The position numbers and the translations under genes were made by a program. Under the pieces are notes generated by a model. It did no database searches and was not told the origin of the DNA. It saw nothing but the letters and a program-made list of their open reading frames with translations. A DNA stretch of 64,000 nucleotides from JADGGM01 sp027307005. Lineage in GTDB: Bacteria; Gemmatimonadota; Gemmatimonadetes; Gemmatimonadales; Gemmatimonadaceae. The stretch covers positions 44,101-108,100 of the forward strand of contig DATIEP010000023.1 in the NCBI GenBank assembly GCA_035455745.1, in the 5' to 3' direction. Of the stretch, positions 50,294-60,491 are shown piece by piece; position 1 is the stretch's first letter; the number at the start of each line of letters is the position of its first letter.

Positions 50294-52678
50294 CTATTGC
50301 GATCCTGTCGAATCGGCCGCCCGGTGCAGGTTGTACCGGCGCAGGATCGCGTCGACGCGCGGCGTCCGCGACCAATGCCTCAGAGTGCGGGGCAGACCGT
50401 AGGTCGGCAGCGCGTCGCCGTCGCCGACCGCCGCCTGCTCGGCGGCCGATATCGCGCGTGCCGTGTCGCCGAGTCCGTCGTACGCCAACGCCAGAGCCGT
50501 CCATCGCGTCCACGCGGTGACCGGGGTTGCTTCGAGCGTGCGGGCGAGCGCTTCCGCCTTGGCGCGGTCGCCGTTGCGAGCGAACACAAACGCGGCGAGT
50601 CCAACCCGCGCCGGCTGCGACGACAGCGCCAGGATCAGCTGCGCATACTGCCTGGCGGAATCCGGCATGTGCGCCAGATCGTACACCGAGGCCAGAATGC
50701 ACGCGACAGAAATCGATCGTGGTTCGAGTGCCAGTCCGCGACGCGTGTCGGCGATGCCTTCCTCAATTCTGCCTTCCCGGGCTTCTGCCCAACCGAGATA
50801 CGCCGCCGGAAGAAAGTACAGCGGATCGAGCGCGACCGCGCGACGCAGCACTGGTATCGCGTCTTGTAGTTTTTCTTGATTCGAGAACGCGTATCCCAGA
50901 CGATAGAGCGGTTCGGCGTCCGTCGGGTCGAGCGCGATGGCGCGCCGCAGTTGCGCCTCGGCCGCGGTCCAGTCGAACTGTTCCGCGTACACGTAACCGA
51001 GCGCCAAGTGGCCGTCCGCGAGCGTCGAGTCGAGGCGGACGGCTCGTTCGCCGGCCGCGCGCGCACGCGGAAGCACGTCGGCATCGCGGACATCGAGGTA
51101 CGACGGCGACACCGTCAGTGCGTTAGACAACGCGGCCCACGCGCGGGCGAACGAGCTGTCGCGCGTCGTGGCTTCCTCGAGCGTCGTGATCGCCTGCGCG
51201 ATGCCCGGCCCTCGGCGGCGGTACAGATAGAGTCCCTTGAGATAAAGGTCGTACGCCGTCGCATCCTTGGTTCCGCTGGCGGCGAGCGAACGGCTGCCCC
51301 CGCCGCCGAGCGTCACCTGCAGCCGGCCGGCGATGGCGCGCGAGATTTCGTCCTGGACCGCAAAGATGTCGGTGGCGGGGCGCTCGTACTCGTCGTGCCA
51401 CACCACGAGCCCGTCGGAGGTATTGGACAGCTCGGCCGCAACGTGGATCCTGTTCCCGTATCGCCTAACGCTACCGTCGAGCACCGCGGCCACGTGGAGC
51501 GCCGCTCCGGCGTCCTGCGGTGTGGCGGCGCGGTCCATCACGTGGCGCGCCGAGCTGCGGCCTGCGAGACGCAGTCCCGGCACCTGCGACAGGGTGTTGG
51601 TCACTTCCTCGGCGATGCCTTCGGCGAGGTACGTGTTGGCGGTGTCGTTGCCCTCGGCGGTGAACGGCAGGACGGCGAGCGATTTGTCCGCGAGCGACGG
51701 CGCTGCGGCGTGGATGCGCGGCAAGATGATGACGGCGGCGAGCGCGGCCACCAGGGCCGACCCTCCGGCGAGCACGGCTGCACGCCGGCCGCGCCGCCTG
51801 TTAGGCGGACGAGCCACGTCGCCCGAGGTGTTGACCGACTCCAGCATCGACAGGATGTCGGCGGCACTGGAGGGCCGCCGGTCCGGACTCTTCTCCAAGC
51901 ACTGCATCACCAACCCCGACAATGCCTGCGGCAGCTCGGGGCGCGTCGCGCCCAACGGCCGCGGCGCTTCCGTGAGATGCGCGGCGATGAGCGCCTGGAT
52001 CGTGGACCGGCCGGCGAAGGGATGCGCGCCGGCGAGGATCTCGTACGCCATCACGCCCCAGGCGTAGAGGTCGGCGCGCTGGTCCAGGCTGGGCTCGCCT
52101 AACGCCTGCTCGGGCGCCATGTAGGCCGGCGTGCCGAGCGATGCGCCCGCGCGCGTGATCGTCGCGTTCGCGCTGCCGTCCTGCGTGCGCGACGCCGCGA
52201 TGGCCTTGGCAATGCCGAAATCCGTCACCACCGCCGCGCCGCCGGAGAGCAGGATGTTCTCCGGTTTGATGTCGCGGTGCACGACGCCCTCGGCGTGGGC
52301 GTACGCGAGCGCGCGCGCGACGTCGCGCAGAATGCTCACCGCTTCGCCGACCGCCGGCGCGGAGCCGTTCGTTAGGCGCGCGCGCAACGACTCGCCGCGC
52401 ACGAACGGCATCGTGTAGTACGGCAGGCCGTCGGCCATCCCGGCCGACAAGACGGGCACGATGTTGGCTTGCTGCAATCGCGCGGCCACTTTCACTTCGC
52501 GCGCGAAACGATCCGCGCTGAGCCCTTCCCCTTCCTGCGCGATGACCTTGATGACGACATCGCGGCCGAGGGTGTCGTCGCGGGCCAGGAACACGCGCGA
52601 CATCCCGCCGCCCGCGAGCTCGCGCTGGATCGAATAGCCCTCGAGCACCGCTTGCAGCTGTCCTCGAATGTCCGTCAA
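50294..52678 (-). CDS. Ser/Thr protein kinase with FlgO-like and TPR domains
   Basis: 794 residues from TTG 52678 (LTDIRGQLQAVLEGYSIQRE), which matches the usual start of these kinases; ATG 52741 is the upstream alternative. Kinase domain ~16-280: glycine loop ELAGGGMSRVFLA, Lys in DVVIKVI, HRDIKPENILL, DFG and APEQALGEP. One helix near 310 (AAVLAGGSALVAALAAVIIL) places the rest outside: an FlgO-like domain (LAVLPFTAEGNDTANTYLAE), then TPR repeats (LGYVYAEQFDWTAAEAQLRR). It phosphorylates unknown proteins in response to an external or periplasmic cue. Common in Gemmatimonadota and Acidobacteriota. Confidence 0.92.
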   Translation of the reverse strand: MTDIRGQLQAVLEGYSIQRELAGGGMSRVFLARDDTLGRDVVIKVIAQEGEGLSADRFAREVKVAARLQQANIVPVLSAGMADGLPYYTMPFVRGESLRARLTNGSAPAVGEAVSILRDVARALAYAHAEGVVHRDIKPENILLSGGAAVVTDFGIAKAIAASRTQDGSANATITRAGASLGTPAYMAPEQALGEPSLDQRADLYAWGVMAYEILAGAHPFAGRSTIQALIAAHLTEAPRPLGATRPELPQALSGLVMQCLEKSPDRRPSSAADILSMLESVNTSGDVARPPNRRRGRRAAVLAGGSALVAALAAVIILPRIHAAAPSLADKSLAVLPFTAEGNDTANTYLAEGIAEEVTNTLSQVPGLRLAGRSSARHVMDRAATPQDAGAALHVAAVLDGSVRRYGNRIHVAAELSNTSDGLVVWHDEYERPATDIFAVQDEISRAIAGRLQVTLGGGGSRSLAASGTKDATAYDLYLKGLYLYRRRGPGIAQAITTLEEATTRDSSFARAWAALSNALTVSPSYLDVRDADVLPRARAAGERAVRLDSTLADGHLALGYVYAEQFDWTAAEAQLRRAIALDPTDAEPLYRLGYAFSNQEKLQDAIPVLRRAVALDPLYFLPAAYLGWAEAREGRIEEGIADTRRGLALEPRSISVACILASVYDLAHMPDSARQYAQLILALSSQPARVGLAAFVFARNGDRAKAEALARTLEATPVTAWTRWTALALAYDGLGDTARAISAAEQAAVGDGDALPTYGLPRTLRHWSRTPRVDAILRRYNLHRAADSTGSQ

Positions 52679-52786
52679 CCGACGCACTCCCGCGTTGGAG
52701 ATCGCGAGCAATTTCGCGATGTGAACGCCGCGCCTTCGCACGCGTTCGTCACGCCCGTGACAAGATCGGTGATTTTCGATCCGGCG

Positions 52787-53497
52787 CTAGACGGCCACCT
52801 TCTTGCCGAGCACCGCGAATCCCGCGACGCCACTGGCGCTGTCGATCAGTCCATGGATGATCATCGCCGGAACCAGCCAGCCGCTGAGGAGGACGATGCA
52901 TGCCAGAACGAGACCGACCAGGCCGGTCTTCGCGACCCCTCGCGGCCCCTGGTAGGCATGTCCCAAACCGAACGCGATCGAAACAATCACGACTGCCGGC
53001 GCCATACCGACGTATGCGGCGACGACCCAGGTGAGAAACCCGCGGTAGAGCAACTCTTCACACACGCCAGCCGTCCACGACACCGCCTGGAACCACTGAT
53101 ACTCATCTGGGGAGCGTGGAATGATGAACTCCACGTCGTTGAATTTCGGAACCAGTCGCTGGAGGCGGTCAGGCGGGAGAGCGCGGATCTTGACGTTTTG
53201 CCGCAGCAACATCGCGGCGACAGCGGTGGCGAGGGCAACGCCGACGTACAAGCGCCAGTCCGAGGGTGGCTCGAGACCGAGTGCGTGCCACGGGCGGCCT
53301 TCCCTCGACCAGAGCGCGACGGCCGCAGCGGCGAGGACCCATTCTCCGATGATCGTACCGCGATACCAGTTGCGCCGCGCGTTGGGCACGCCCGCGGCCA
53401 GTTGACGCTTGAGCCGCCGATCGAAGTAGGCGACGCCGATGGCGACGACGACGATCGAAAAGAGCACCGCGAAGAAGACATCGAGCCGGGTGGGCAT
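52787..53497 (-). CDS. CPBP family intramembrane metalloprotease
   Basis: 236 residues from ATG 53497 (MPTRLDVFFAVLFSIVVVAI). Motifs: CEELLYRGFLTWVV, AFGLGHAYQGPRGVA and IIHGLIDSASG, supplying the Glu-Glu, His and His-Asp residues of the CPBP site. About six or seven helices. Likely a membrane protease; substrate unknown. It is the second CPBP gene in the window and is not closely similar to the one at 20873-21484. Confidence 0.88.
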   Translation of the reverse strand: MPTRLDVFFAVLFSIVVVAIGVAYFDRRLKRQLAAGVPNARRNWYRGTIIGEWVLAAAAVALWSREGRPWHALGLEPPSDWRLYVGVALATAVAAMLLRQNVKIRALPPDRLQRLVPKFNDVEFIIPRSPDEYQWFQAVSWTAGVCEELLYRGFLTWVVAAYVGMAPAVVIVSIAFGLGHAYQGPRGVAKTGLVGLVLACIVLLSGWLVPAMIIHGLIDSASGVAGFAVLGKKVAV

Positions 53498-53619
53498 GGC
53501 GCAGTGGCGTGTCTGAGGTCGAATGTAGACTCGGTGCTCCGACACGGACGCTGATTCACGCTCGTCCGCGTGTTAGGCGCCGACCCCTCGGCGCCCCTCG
53601 CCGGCGCGCGTCCGGTTGG

Positions 53620-53787
53620 CAACGAACAGAACGATGAGCAGCCTGCAGCATTTCTTCGTCCTCCTCCGGCGTGCGTGCCAACGACTCGGCCAGCGTCCAG
53701 GCTCGATTGTTTGCCTGGCTGGCCAGGCGCCGCTGCCAGATGGCGATTTCATCCGGGGAGGCATGTCGGTCATCGGTGATTGGAGGA
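53620..53787 (-). pseudogene. N-terminal fragment of a conserved gene
   Basis: The minus-strand frame DEIAIWQRRLASQANNRAWT, then LAESLARTPEEDEEMLQAAH, is the start of a widely seen uncharacterised protein family. After QAAH the sequence (RSVRCQPDARRRG) no longer fits, so the 3' part is lost. No ATG begins the frame. It lies beside a GTTAGGC word at 53571 and below an attC. Confidence 0.55.
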
Positions 53788-53944
53788 GCGGAATGAATTT
53801 GCACCGAGTGCCGATGGATGTCACGCGGTGCGCTCGGCACGAGTGCTTCGGAGTCCCAACCAGCGCTCTTCTTGCACGTGGGGCCCGGCGCCGATGAACG
53901 ACATGTCGGCCATGACTCGCCTAACGGTGAATCCCGCTCCCCCC

Positions 53945-54037
53945 GCCTAACGCCCGACACAACCGGCAAGCGATCAATAAGCGTGGCGTCGGAGCCGCCA
54001 CCGTTCAATAACTCGCTTGACAGCTCGTTAGTTAGGC
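53945..54037 (-). other. attC-like integron recombination site
   Basis: 93 bp bounded by GCCTAAC (53945-53951) and GTTAGGC (54031-54037). Inner boxes CCCGACACAACCGGC and CGCTTGACAGCTCG pair imperfectly. A second GCCTAAC lies at 53921. It separates two gene fragments; the arrangement matches the two larger attC regions. Confidence 0.55.
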
Positions 54038-54423
54038 GCGTCGAGCTCGCAGCGGGCGCGAGCCCGCCATGTCCATACGACGAGGGCGAAGCCGCCGCCG
54101 ATGCCGACGACATAGCTCGCCGAATGCGCCCAGAGGTCGAAGATCTTCTTCGCCTTCGCCGGCGCATGGTCCACGCCCGAGAAGGTGATCGTGACCAGGT
54201 CCTTGCCGCTGCGGATCATCAGCGACGTCCCCACCGCTACCGCTTGGTCGCCGACGCCGGCGTAGGGATTGTCGATCCCCGGCTCCTTTTTTGCCATCGC
54301 CCCCGCAGCGTTCATCGCATCTTCGCCTTCGCCCCACTCGACCGAAAACTCGACATAGGGGCTGACGCCTCCCGTCGGCTGATAGATGCATTCGGTCTTG
54401 CGCGGCCGCTCATCGGTGGAGAC
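54028..54423 (-). pseudogene. C-terminal fragment of an uncharacterised gene
   Basis: The minus-strand frame IVSTDERPRKTECIYQPTGG, then VSPYVEFSVEWGEGEDAMNA and GVDHAPAKAKKIFDLWAHSA, looks like the end of an exported protein whose N-terminus is missing. No start codon fits, and sequence upstream of 54423 belongs to the 3' end of the Tricorn-like gene in another frame. The C-terminus reaches into the attC at 53945-54037. Family unknown. Confidence 0.5.
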
Positions 54424-54425
54424 GA

Positions 54426-57400
54426 TCAGGGCCGCCTCGCCTTGACCGGGAACGGCGGATGCTTTGGCAGCGTGACGCCTTGCGTGGCGAGCAGCGTCAT
54501 CGCTTCGGACACACCGCGCTCCAGCTGCGGATCGCGTCCCGCGGCCCACGAACGCGCGTCGTAGTACACCGGAATGTCCGGCGGCACGCCCTCATTCTCC
54601 GCCACCCAGTGTCCATCGGAAAAGACCGCGCTGCACGGCGAGGTGATGTAGCCGCCGTCCACCAGTCCATACGGGACGCACGCGGCAACCAGCCCGCCCC
54701 AGGTGCGCTCGCCGATCTCAGGACCGATGTGGTGCTGGCGGAACGCCCACGGGAAGTAGTCGCCGCCCGAGCCCGCGCGCTCGTTGATGAGCAACACCTT
54801 GGGGCCGAGTATGCCGGCCACCGGCAGGCGGTATTCGACGCCCCCCGCGGCATCGTTGGTGATCCCGCCGATGAGCTTGCGGCTCATGAGATCCACCATG
54901 TAGTCGTCGAGCGCGCCGCCACTGTTGAAGCGCTCGTCGATCACCGCGCCCTCCTTGTCCTGCTGCGAGAAGAAGTAGCGGTTGAAGGAGACGAAGCCGG
55001 CGCCGGCAGTGTTGGGCACCCACACGTAGGCCAGTCGCCCGTTAGACAGCGAGTCGACGAGCCGGCGGTTGTGCTCCACCCATGCGCGTTGACGCAGCGC
55101 GTTCTCGCTCCGCAGCGGCACGACGGTCACCGTCCACGAGCCGTCGAGCGACGGCTTGCGGTTGAGACGGAGCACGGTTTGCACGCCGCCAGTGCCATCG
55201 AGCGCGCGCCAGGGGTCGTCGGCGGCGGTGAGCTCTCGGCCGTTGACCGCGAGCACGTAGTCGCCATCGGCGGCCTTCACGCCGGGCGCAGCGAGCGGTG
55301 CATTCAGATCGGGGTTCCAGCTCTCCGCGGTGAGAATATGCGCGAGACGCCACCGCCCGTTCGCCTGCACCAGATCGGCGCCGAGAAGTCCCGCGCGTGT
55401 GCTGTCGACTTCGGGGTAGTCGCCGCCACCAGTGAAGCTGTGTCCCACGCTCAGCTCCCCGCCCAACTGATCGAGCAGGTAGCGCAGGTCCTCCCGACTT
55501 TTCACGTACGGAACGAGCGGCGCGTAGCGCGCATGCACGGCGTTCCAATCGGCCCCGTGCAGGTTGGGCGCGTAGAAGAAGTCGCGCTCGATGCGCCACG
55601 CCTCCTCGAAGATCTGCGCCCACTCGCGCGCCGGATCGAGCTGCATGCGGAGCGCGAACGTGAGATGAGGCTCGTCCGGCTTGGGCGGTTTGTCGGTGCC
55701 GACGAGGAACCAGTTGGGTCCCTGCTGGTAGAGCAGCTTCTTGCCGTCGCGCGAAGTGGTGGCGTGGAACACGCCGCGTACGAAGGGCTCCTCCTTCCGC
55801 TTCTTGAGGTCGAAGCGCTGGAGCGACGTGCCCGGCTGATCGGGATTGGGTGCGCGCTCGACGGCGAAGAACACGCCTGCGGGTCCGGCGAGCAGCCCGA
55901 CGTAGGGACGCGAGGGCATCGGCACGGCGACAATGCGCTGGCCGATTCCATCGAGATCCACGCGCACCACAACGGCGCTGTCGCGCTTGGCCCCCGTGCG
56001 CCGGCTCGTGTCGCTCGCCGCGGTCGTGTCCGCAGGAGCGTTTCGTGTGCGACGCTCGGTGGCCGACGCCGGTCGCGGCACGCGCGCGGTGTCGAGCGTG
56101 GCCGCGCGCGCCGCCGCCTCGTCATCGCTCTCCGGTGCAAACGGCGTGGGATCGTCCTTGCGCAGCACGGCGGCATACACGCCGTACGTGGGACGCGCCT
56201 GCTCGGCGCTCAGGTTCGCCCACGCGCTGCCGAGTCCGAGGTCGGTGCTCGCGAGGAAAAAGAGGAAGCGGCCGCCCGCGTCCCACGTCGGCGACACGGC
56301 ATCGGCGAGTGCGTCGGTGATGGGCGTGACACGCTTCGTCTCCACCGACCAGAGCGCGATACGATGGAAATGGTTGGGATACTCGCGCGCATAGGCAAGC
56401 CAGCGCGAGTCGGGACTCCAGGTGAGCCCGATGTCGTTGCGGTTCTGGATGGAGCCGTCGGTGTCCGCAGCGACGATGCGCCCCGACGCGACCTCGAGCA
56501 CATGGATGCGCGCGCGCTGATCGACCCACGCGATGTGCTTGCCGTCGGGCGACCACGTGGCGGACCACGCGAACCTGGTCTCGTCGCCCAGCGGGATCAC
56601 GCGCGGCGTGGTAAGACCATCCTGGTCGGCAATGAGCAGCCGGTAGCCCTGTCCCTCGTCTGAGAACCAGGCGACGTGCGAGCCGTCGGCGCTCCACATC
56701 GGCGACCGGTCGGCGGCGCCGGGCGAGTGCGTGAGGTTGCGCGCGTCCCCCTTCTCCGCGGGCACGGTGAAGATCTCGCCGCGCGCCTCGAACAGCGCGC
56801 GCTTGCCGCTGGACGAGAGCGATGCCGACCGGATCTCCTTCGCGACGTCCGTCCAGTGCGGCTCGGCCCAGGGAAAATCGCCGTGCACGGTGATCGGCAC
56901 CACGTGCTCGGCGCCGGTATGCGGGTCGAGCAGGTGGATCGCGCCGTTCTGCTCGAGCACGAGCGCGCCGCCTGCACCGTCGAGCGACTTGACGTCGGCG
57001 TCCTTGAAGTGCGTGACCTGCGCGAGCTGCTTCGACGACGGATCGTACGACCACACGTTCATTGCGTAGTCGCGGTCGGACAGAAAGTAGATGCGATCGG
57101 CGAGCCACACCGGATCGATGTCCGTGGTGCGCGCGTCGTTCTCGGCGTGCGGGAACGGCGACTCGGCCAGCGTCTCGAGGTCCAGAATAACGAGCGGCGT
57201 GTTCTGCCCGCCGCGGTAGTTGCGGAATTCTACGTCCCAGCGGTCCACACGATCGACGACGAGATGTCTGCCGTCCGGCGCGTATGCGCCGCGCATCGCC
57301 ATCGCTTCGGGGATCTCCGTGGACAGTCCACCGGTGGCCGGCACCGTCCAGAGGTGCGCGTACGGCACCGGCGCGGCGTCGCGGTCCGACGCGTAGAGCA

Positions 57401-57809
57401 CGCGCGCACCGTCCGGCGTCCATCCGCGCGCGAACGACGGTGCAGGATGCCAGGTGAGGCGCCGCGGCTCGCCACCCGTGGCTGCCACCAGCCACACTTG
57501 CGGCGAGCCGGAGCGCGTGGAGGTGAACGCGATCCACTTGCCGTCGGGAGAGAAGTGCGGATCGCTCTCGATGGCCGGCGTGCTGGTGAGTCGCGCGGCG
57601 ACGCCGCCGTCGCGGCCCACGATCCAGAGATCGCCGCCATAGGCGAAGGCGATCTGCGTGGCGGAGAGCGTGGGTTGCCGGAGCAGGCGCGTGCCGCCGG
57701 TTTGCGCACGGACCAGCGGCGCGTAGGCGGCGATGAAGAAGATGAATGAGGCGCCGACTAGGGCGGCGCAGCGTGAGAACGAGGTGAAGGAGAGGCGGTG
57801 ATTAGACAT
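54426..57809 (-). CDS. Tricorn-like S41 protease
   Basis: 1127 residues from ATG 57809 with a signal peptide (SFIFFIAAYAPLVRAQTGGT). Residues ~35-640 are two beta-propellers of WD40/TolB-like repeats (SDPHFSPDGKWIAFTSTRSG; SPMWSADGSHVAWFSDEGQG). Then come the C1 region (RIERDFFYAPNLHGADWNAV), a PDZ domain (LAAPGVKAADGDYVLAVNGR) and the S41 core with nucleophile Ser in NERAGSGGDYFPW and Glu in ENEGVPPDIPV. The Tricorn Ser-His pair is Gly-His here (LSVGHSF). It probably degrades peptides in the periplasm. Confidence 0.92.
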   Translation of the reverse strand: MSNHRLSFTSFSRCAALVGASFIFFIAAYAPLVRAQTGGTRLLRQPTLSATQIAFAYGGDLWIVGRDGGVAARLTSTPAIESDPHFSPDGKWIAFTSTRSGSPQVWLVAATGGEPRRLTWHPAPSFARGWTPDGARVLYASDRDAAPVPYAHLWTVPATGGLSTEIPEAMAMRGAYAPDGRHLVVDRVDRWDVEFRNYRGGQNTPLVILDLETLAESPFPHAENDARTTDIDPVWLADRIYFLSDRDYAMNVWSYDPSSKQLAQVTHFKDADVKSLDGAGGALVLEQNGAIHLLDPHTGAEHVVPITVHGDFPWAEPHWTDVAKEIRSASLSSSGKRALFEARGEIFTVPAEKGDARNLTHSPGAADRSPMWSADGSHVAWFSDEGQGYRLLIADQDGLTTPRVIPLGDETRFAWSATWSPDGKHIAWVDQRARIHVLEVASGRIVAADTDGSIQNRNDIGLTWSPDSRWLAYAREYPNHFHRIALWSVETKRVTPITDALADAVSPTWDAGGRFLFFLASTDLGLGSAWANLSAEQARPTYGVYAAVLRKDDPTPFAPESDDEAAARAATLDTARVPRPASATERRTRNAPADTTAASDTSRRTGAKRDSAVVVRVDLDGIGQRIVAVPMPSRPYVGLLAGPAGVFFAVERAPNPDQPGTSLQRFDLKKRKEEPFVRGVFHATTSRDGKKLLYQQGPNWFLVGTDKPPKPDEPHLTFALRMQLDPAREWAQIFEEAWRIERDFFYAPNLHGADWNAVHARYAPLVPYVKSREDLRYLLDQLGGELSVGHSFTGGGDYPEVDSTRAGLLGADLVQANGRWRLAHILTAESWNPDLNAPLAAPGVKAADGDYVLAVNGRELTAADDPWRALDGTGGVQTVLRLNRKPSLDGSWTVTVVPLRSENALRQRAWVEHNRRLVDSLSNGRLAYVWVPNTAGAGFVSFNRYFFSQQDKEGAVIDERFNSGGALDDYMVDLMSRKLIGGITNDAAGGVEYRLPVAGILGPKVLLINERAGSGGDYFPWAFRQHHIGPEIGERTWGGLVAACVPYGLVDGGYITSPCSAVFSDGHWVAENEGVPPDIPVYYDARSWAAGRDPQLERGVSEAMTLLATQGVTLPKHPPFPVKARRP

Positions 57810-57941
57810 GAGTAAAGAAGTGGGTGAGATGCGTCCGGCGAAAGCACCCAGGCGCTCGTTGAAAGCCGACCACGAGTCAGTACGCGTAGCGGCGCCACGA
57901 TCGGCGAGAGCGCGGCAAGCATCCGCCGCCAAACGCCGACT

Positions 57942-59690
57942 TCACTGCGACGACTGCGAACCCGTGTACTCCACCTTCCCGCCAACGATCGTGTACAGCA
58001 CCTTCGTGCCCAGGATCGAGTCCGGCGCCGTCCGCATGATGTCGCGCGACAACACCACGACATCCGCATCCATGCCCGGCTCCAGCGTGCCCTTCTCGTG
58101 CTCCTGGAACGCCACGTACGCGCCGTTCACCGTGTACGTCTTGAGCGCCTGCTCCCGGCTGAGCTTCTGCTCGGGGAAAAACGCCGAATCGGTGCCCACC
58201 ACATCGCGCGTGACGCTGCAGTGGAACGACGCGATCGGACTGATCTCCTCCACCGGCACATCCGTTCCGTTAGTCACGACCGCGCCGGTCTTCCACAACG
58301 ATTGCCACACGTAGGCGCCCTCTTTCGCCCGTTGGACGCCGAGCCGCGGGATCACGTACGGCGCGTCCGAGCAGGCATGAATCCCCTGCATCGACGCCAC
58401 CACGCCCATCTGTCCGAAGCGTGGAATGTCCGTCGGATTGAGGTGCTGGGCATGCTCGATGCGCCACCGCAGCGTGTCGCTCTTCACATGATGCTCGGCG
58501 AACAGCGACTGGTAGAGGTCGAGCGTTTCGCGGTTGGCACGGTCGCCGATGGCGTGCACCGAAATCTGGAATCCGTGCGCGATGCCGATCTCGGCGATCT
58601 CCTTGATGCGCGGCATGGACGTGACGTTGAGGCCCGTGTTGGTCGGATCGTCGTCGTAGGGCTCGAGCATCCACGCGCTGCGCGAGCCTAACGCACCGTC
58701 CGCGGTGATCTCGCCGATGGCGCGCACCGTGAGGTGGCCATTGCCGTAGTCGATCATCCGGTGTGCCAGGAGCGAGTCGACGTCATCCGGCCGCACTTCC
58801 TCGCCGCCCACCAGAATGTACAGACGCAGCGGCATGTCGCCCGCGTCGACCATCTTCTTGATCGCATCGATCGTTGCGAACGACTCGCCCATGTCCTGGA
58901 AGCTCGTCACACCGTTGGCCAACGCATTCTGCGTGGCCAGGTGCACCTGCCTGCGGAACTCCGCCTCGGCCTCCTCGGGCGAACGAGTGGACAGATTCTT
59001 GTCCAACGCGTCGCGCACCAGCGATTGGGCGCCATCGACGAGGATGCCCGTTGGGCGGCCGGTCGCGTCCTTGATGATCTCGCCGCCCGGCGGGTTAGGC
59101 GTCGACGACGTGACGCCTGCGAGACGGAGCGCGACATCGTTGGCGATGAGCGCGTGCCCGCTCGCGTGCTCGAGAATCACCGGGTTGTTGGGCGCGGCCT
59201 GGTTGATGAGGTCGTTCGTCTCGAAGCCCTTCACGACCCGCCCCGGCGAGCGGTTCCATTTCTCCTGATGCCAGCCGTGTCCCCTGATCCAGGCGCCCGG
59301 CTTGGCCGTCCGGGCCGCGTTGCCGACCATCGCCGCGATGTCCTGCCACGACGGCACGCCCATGAGGTCGAGCTCGGTCAGCGCCATGCCTAACCCGCTG
59401 AAGTGACCGTGCGATTCGATGAAGCCCGGGATGGCGAGATGGCCGCCGAGGTCGATGACTTTTGTGTTGGGACCGACGTAGCGCTGCATGTCGGCGTCAG
59501 ACCCGACGGCGGTGATGCGGCCCGCCGTGATGGCGAGCGCCTCGGCGTTTGGATGTGTCGAGTCCATGGTCACGATCGCGCCGTGGCGCAGGACCATGTC
59601 GGCAGGCGGGACGCGGGAGGCGCAGGCGGATGCAAGGAGGGCCAGAGCGAAGGCAGCGATGGCGTGCGTGTGTGGCGTCGGCTGATTCAT
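57942..59690 (-). CDS. Exported YtcJ-type amidohydrolase
   Basis: 582 residues from ATG 59690. A lipoprotein-type signal (IAAFALALLASACASRVPPA) anchors it outside the cytoplasm. YtcJ/amidohydrolase-3 features: metal site IPGFIESHGHFSGLG, GHGWHQEKWN, VHAIGDRANRETLDLY, RIEHAQHLNPTDIPRF, and NGTDVPVEEISP. The C-terminus GMDADVVVLSRDIM is the returning beta-sandwich strand. It hydrolyses C-N bonds of an unknown amide or cyclic substrate with bound metal. It lies 132 bases upstream of the Tricorn-like gene on the same strand, and both are exported hydrolases. Confidence 0.9.
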   Translation of the reverse strand: MNQPTPHTHAIAAFALALLASACASRVPPADMVLRHGAIVTMDSTHPNAEALAITAGRITAVGSDADMQRYVGPNTKVIDLGGHLAIPGFIESHGHFSGLGMALTELDLMGVPSWQDIAAMVGNAARTAKPGAWIRGHGWHQEKWNRSPGRVVKGFETNDLINQAAPNNPVILEHASGHALIANDVALRLAGVTSSTPNPPGGEIIKDATGRPTGILVDGAQSLVRDALDKNLSTRSPEEAEAEFRRQVHLATQNALANGVTSFQDMGESFATIDAIKKMVDAGDMPLRLYILVGGEEVRPDDVDSLLAHRMIDYGNGHLTVRAIGEITADGALGSRSAWMLEPYDDDPTNTGLNVTSMPRIKEIAEIGIAHGFQISVHAIGDRANRETLDLYQSLFAEHHVKSDTLRWRIEHAQHLNPTDIPRFGQMGVVASMQGIHACSDAPYVIPRLGVQRAKEGAYVWQSLWKTGAVVTNGTDVPVEEISPIASFHCSVTRDVVGTDSAFFPEQKLSREQALKTYTVNGAYVAFQEHEKGTLEPGMDADVVVLSRDIMRTAPDSILGTKVLYTIVGGKVEYTGSQSSQ

Positions 59691-59816
59691 GAGGGATGTG
59701 AAAAGAGTGAAGAGCACCGGTCGTTAGGCCACACCAATCTCCGAGGCCGACGCCGACTTGTACAGCACGAACGCGTTGAATCACTTCTCTAACGACCAGC
59801 CCGCGCGCGCAACAGC

Positions 59817-60362
<546 letters not shown>

Positions 60363-60491
60363 TTCCTCACCCATCCGCATGAGAGACCTTGTCAGCGTCA
60401 CCAGCAAAGTGTACGCGCGTGATTTCGGCGACCAGCACAATGCTCGGCTCGAGAGACGCCTGCAATGCGGCGCATGGCAAGGCGCGCGCGA

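Noticed and set aside
54459..56663. 734-codon plus-strand open frame opposite the Tricorn-like protease
   Set aside because: Long only because of high GC; no recognisable domains, and it is antisense to a well-supported gene.
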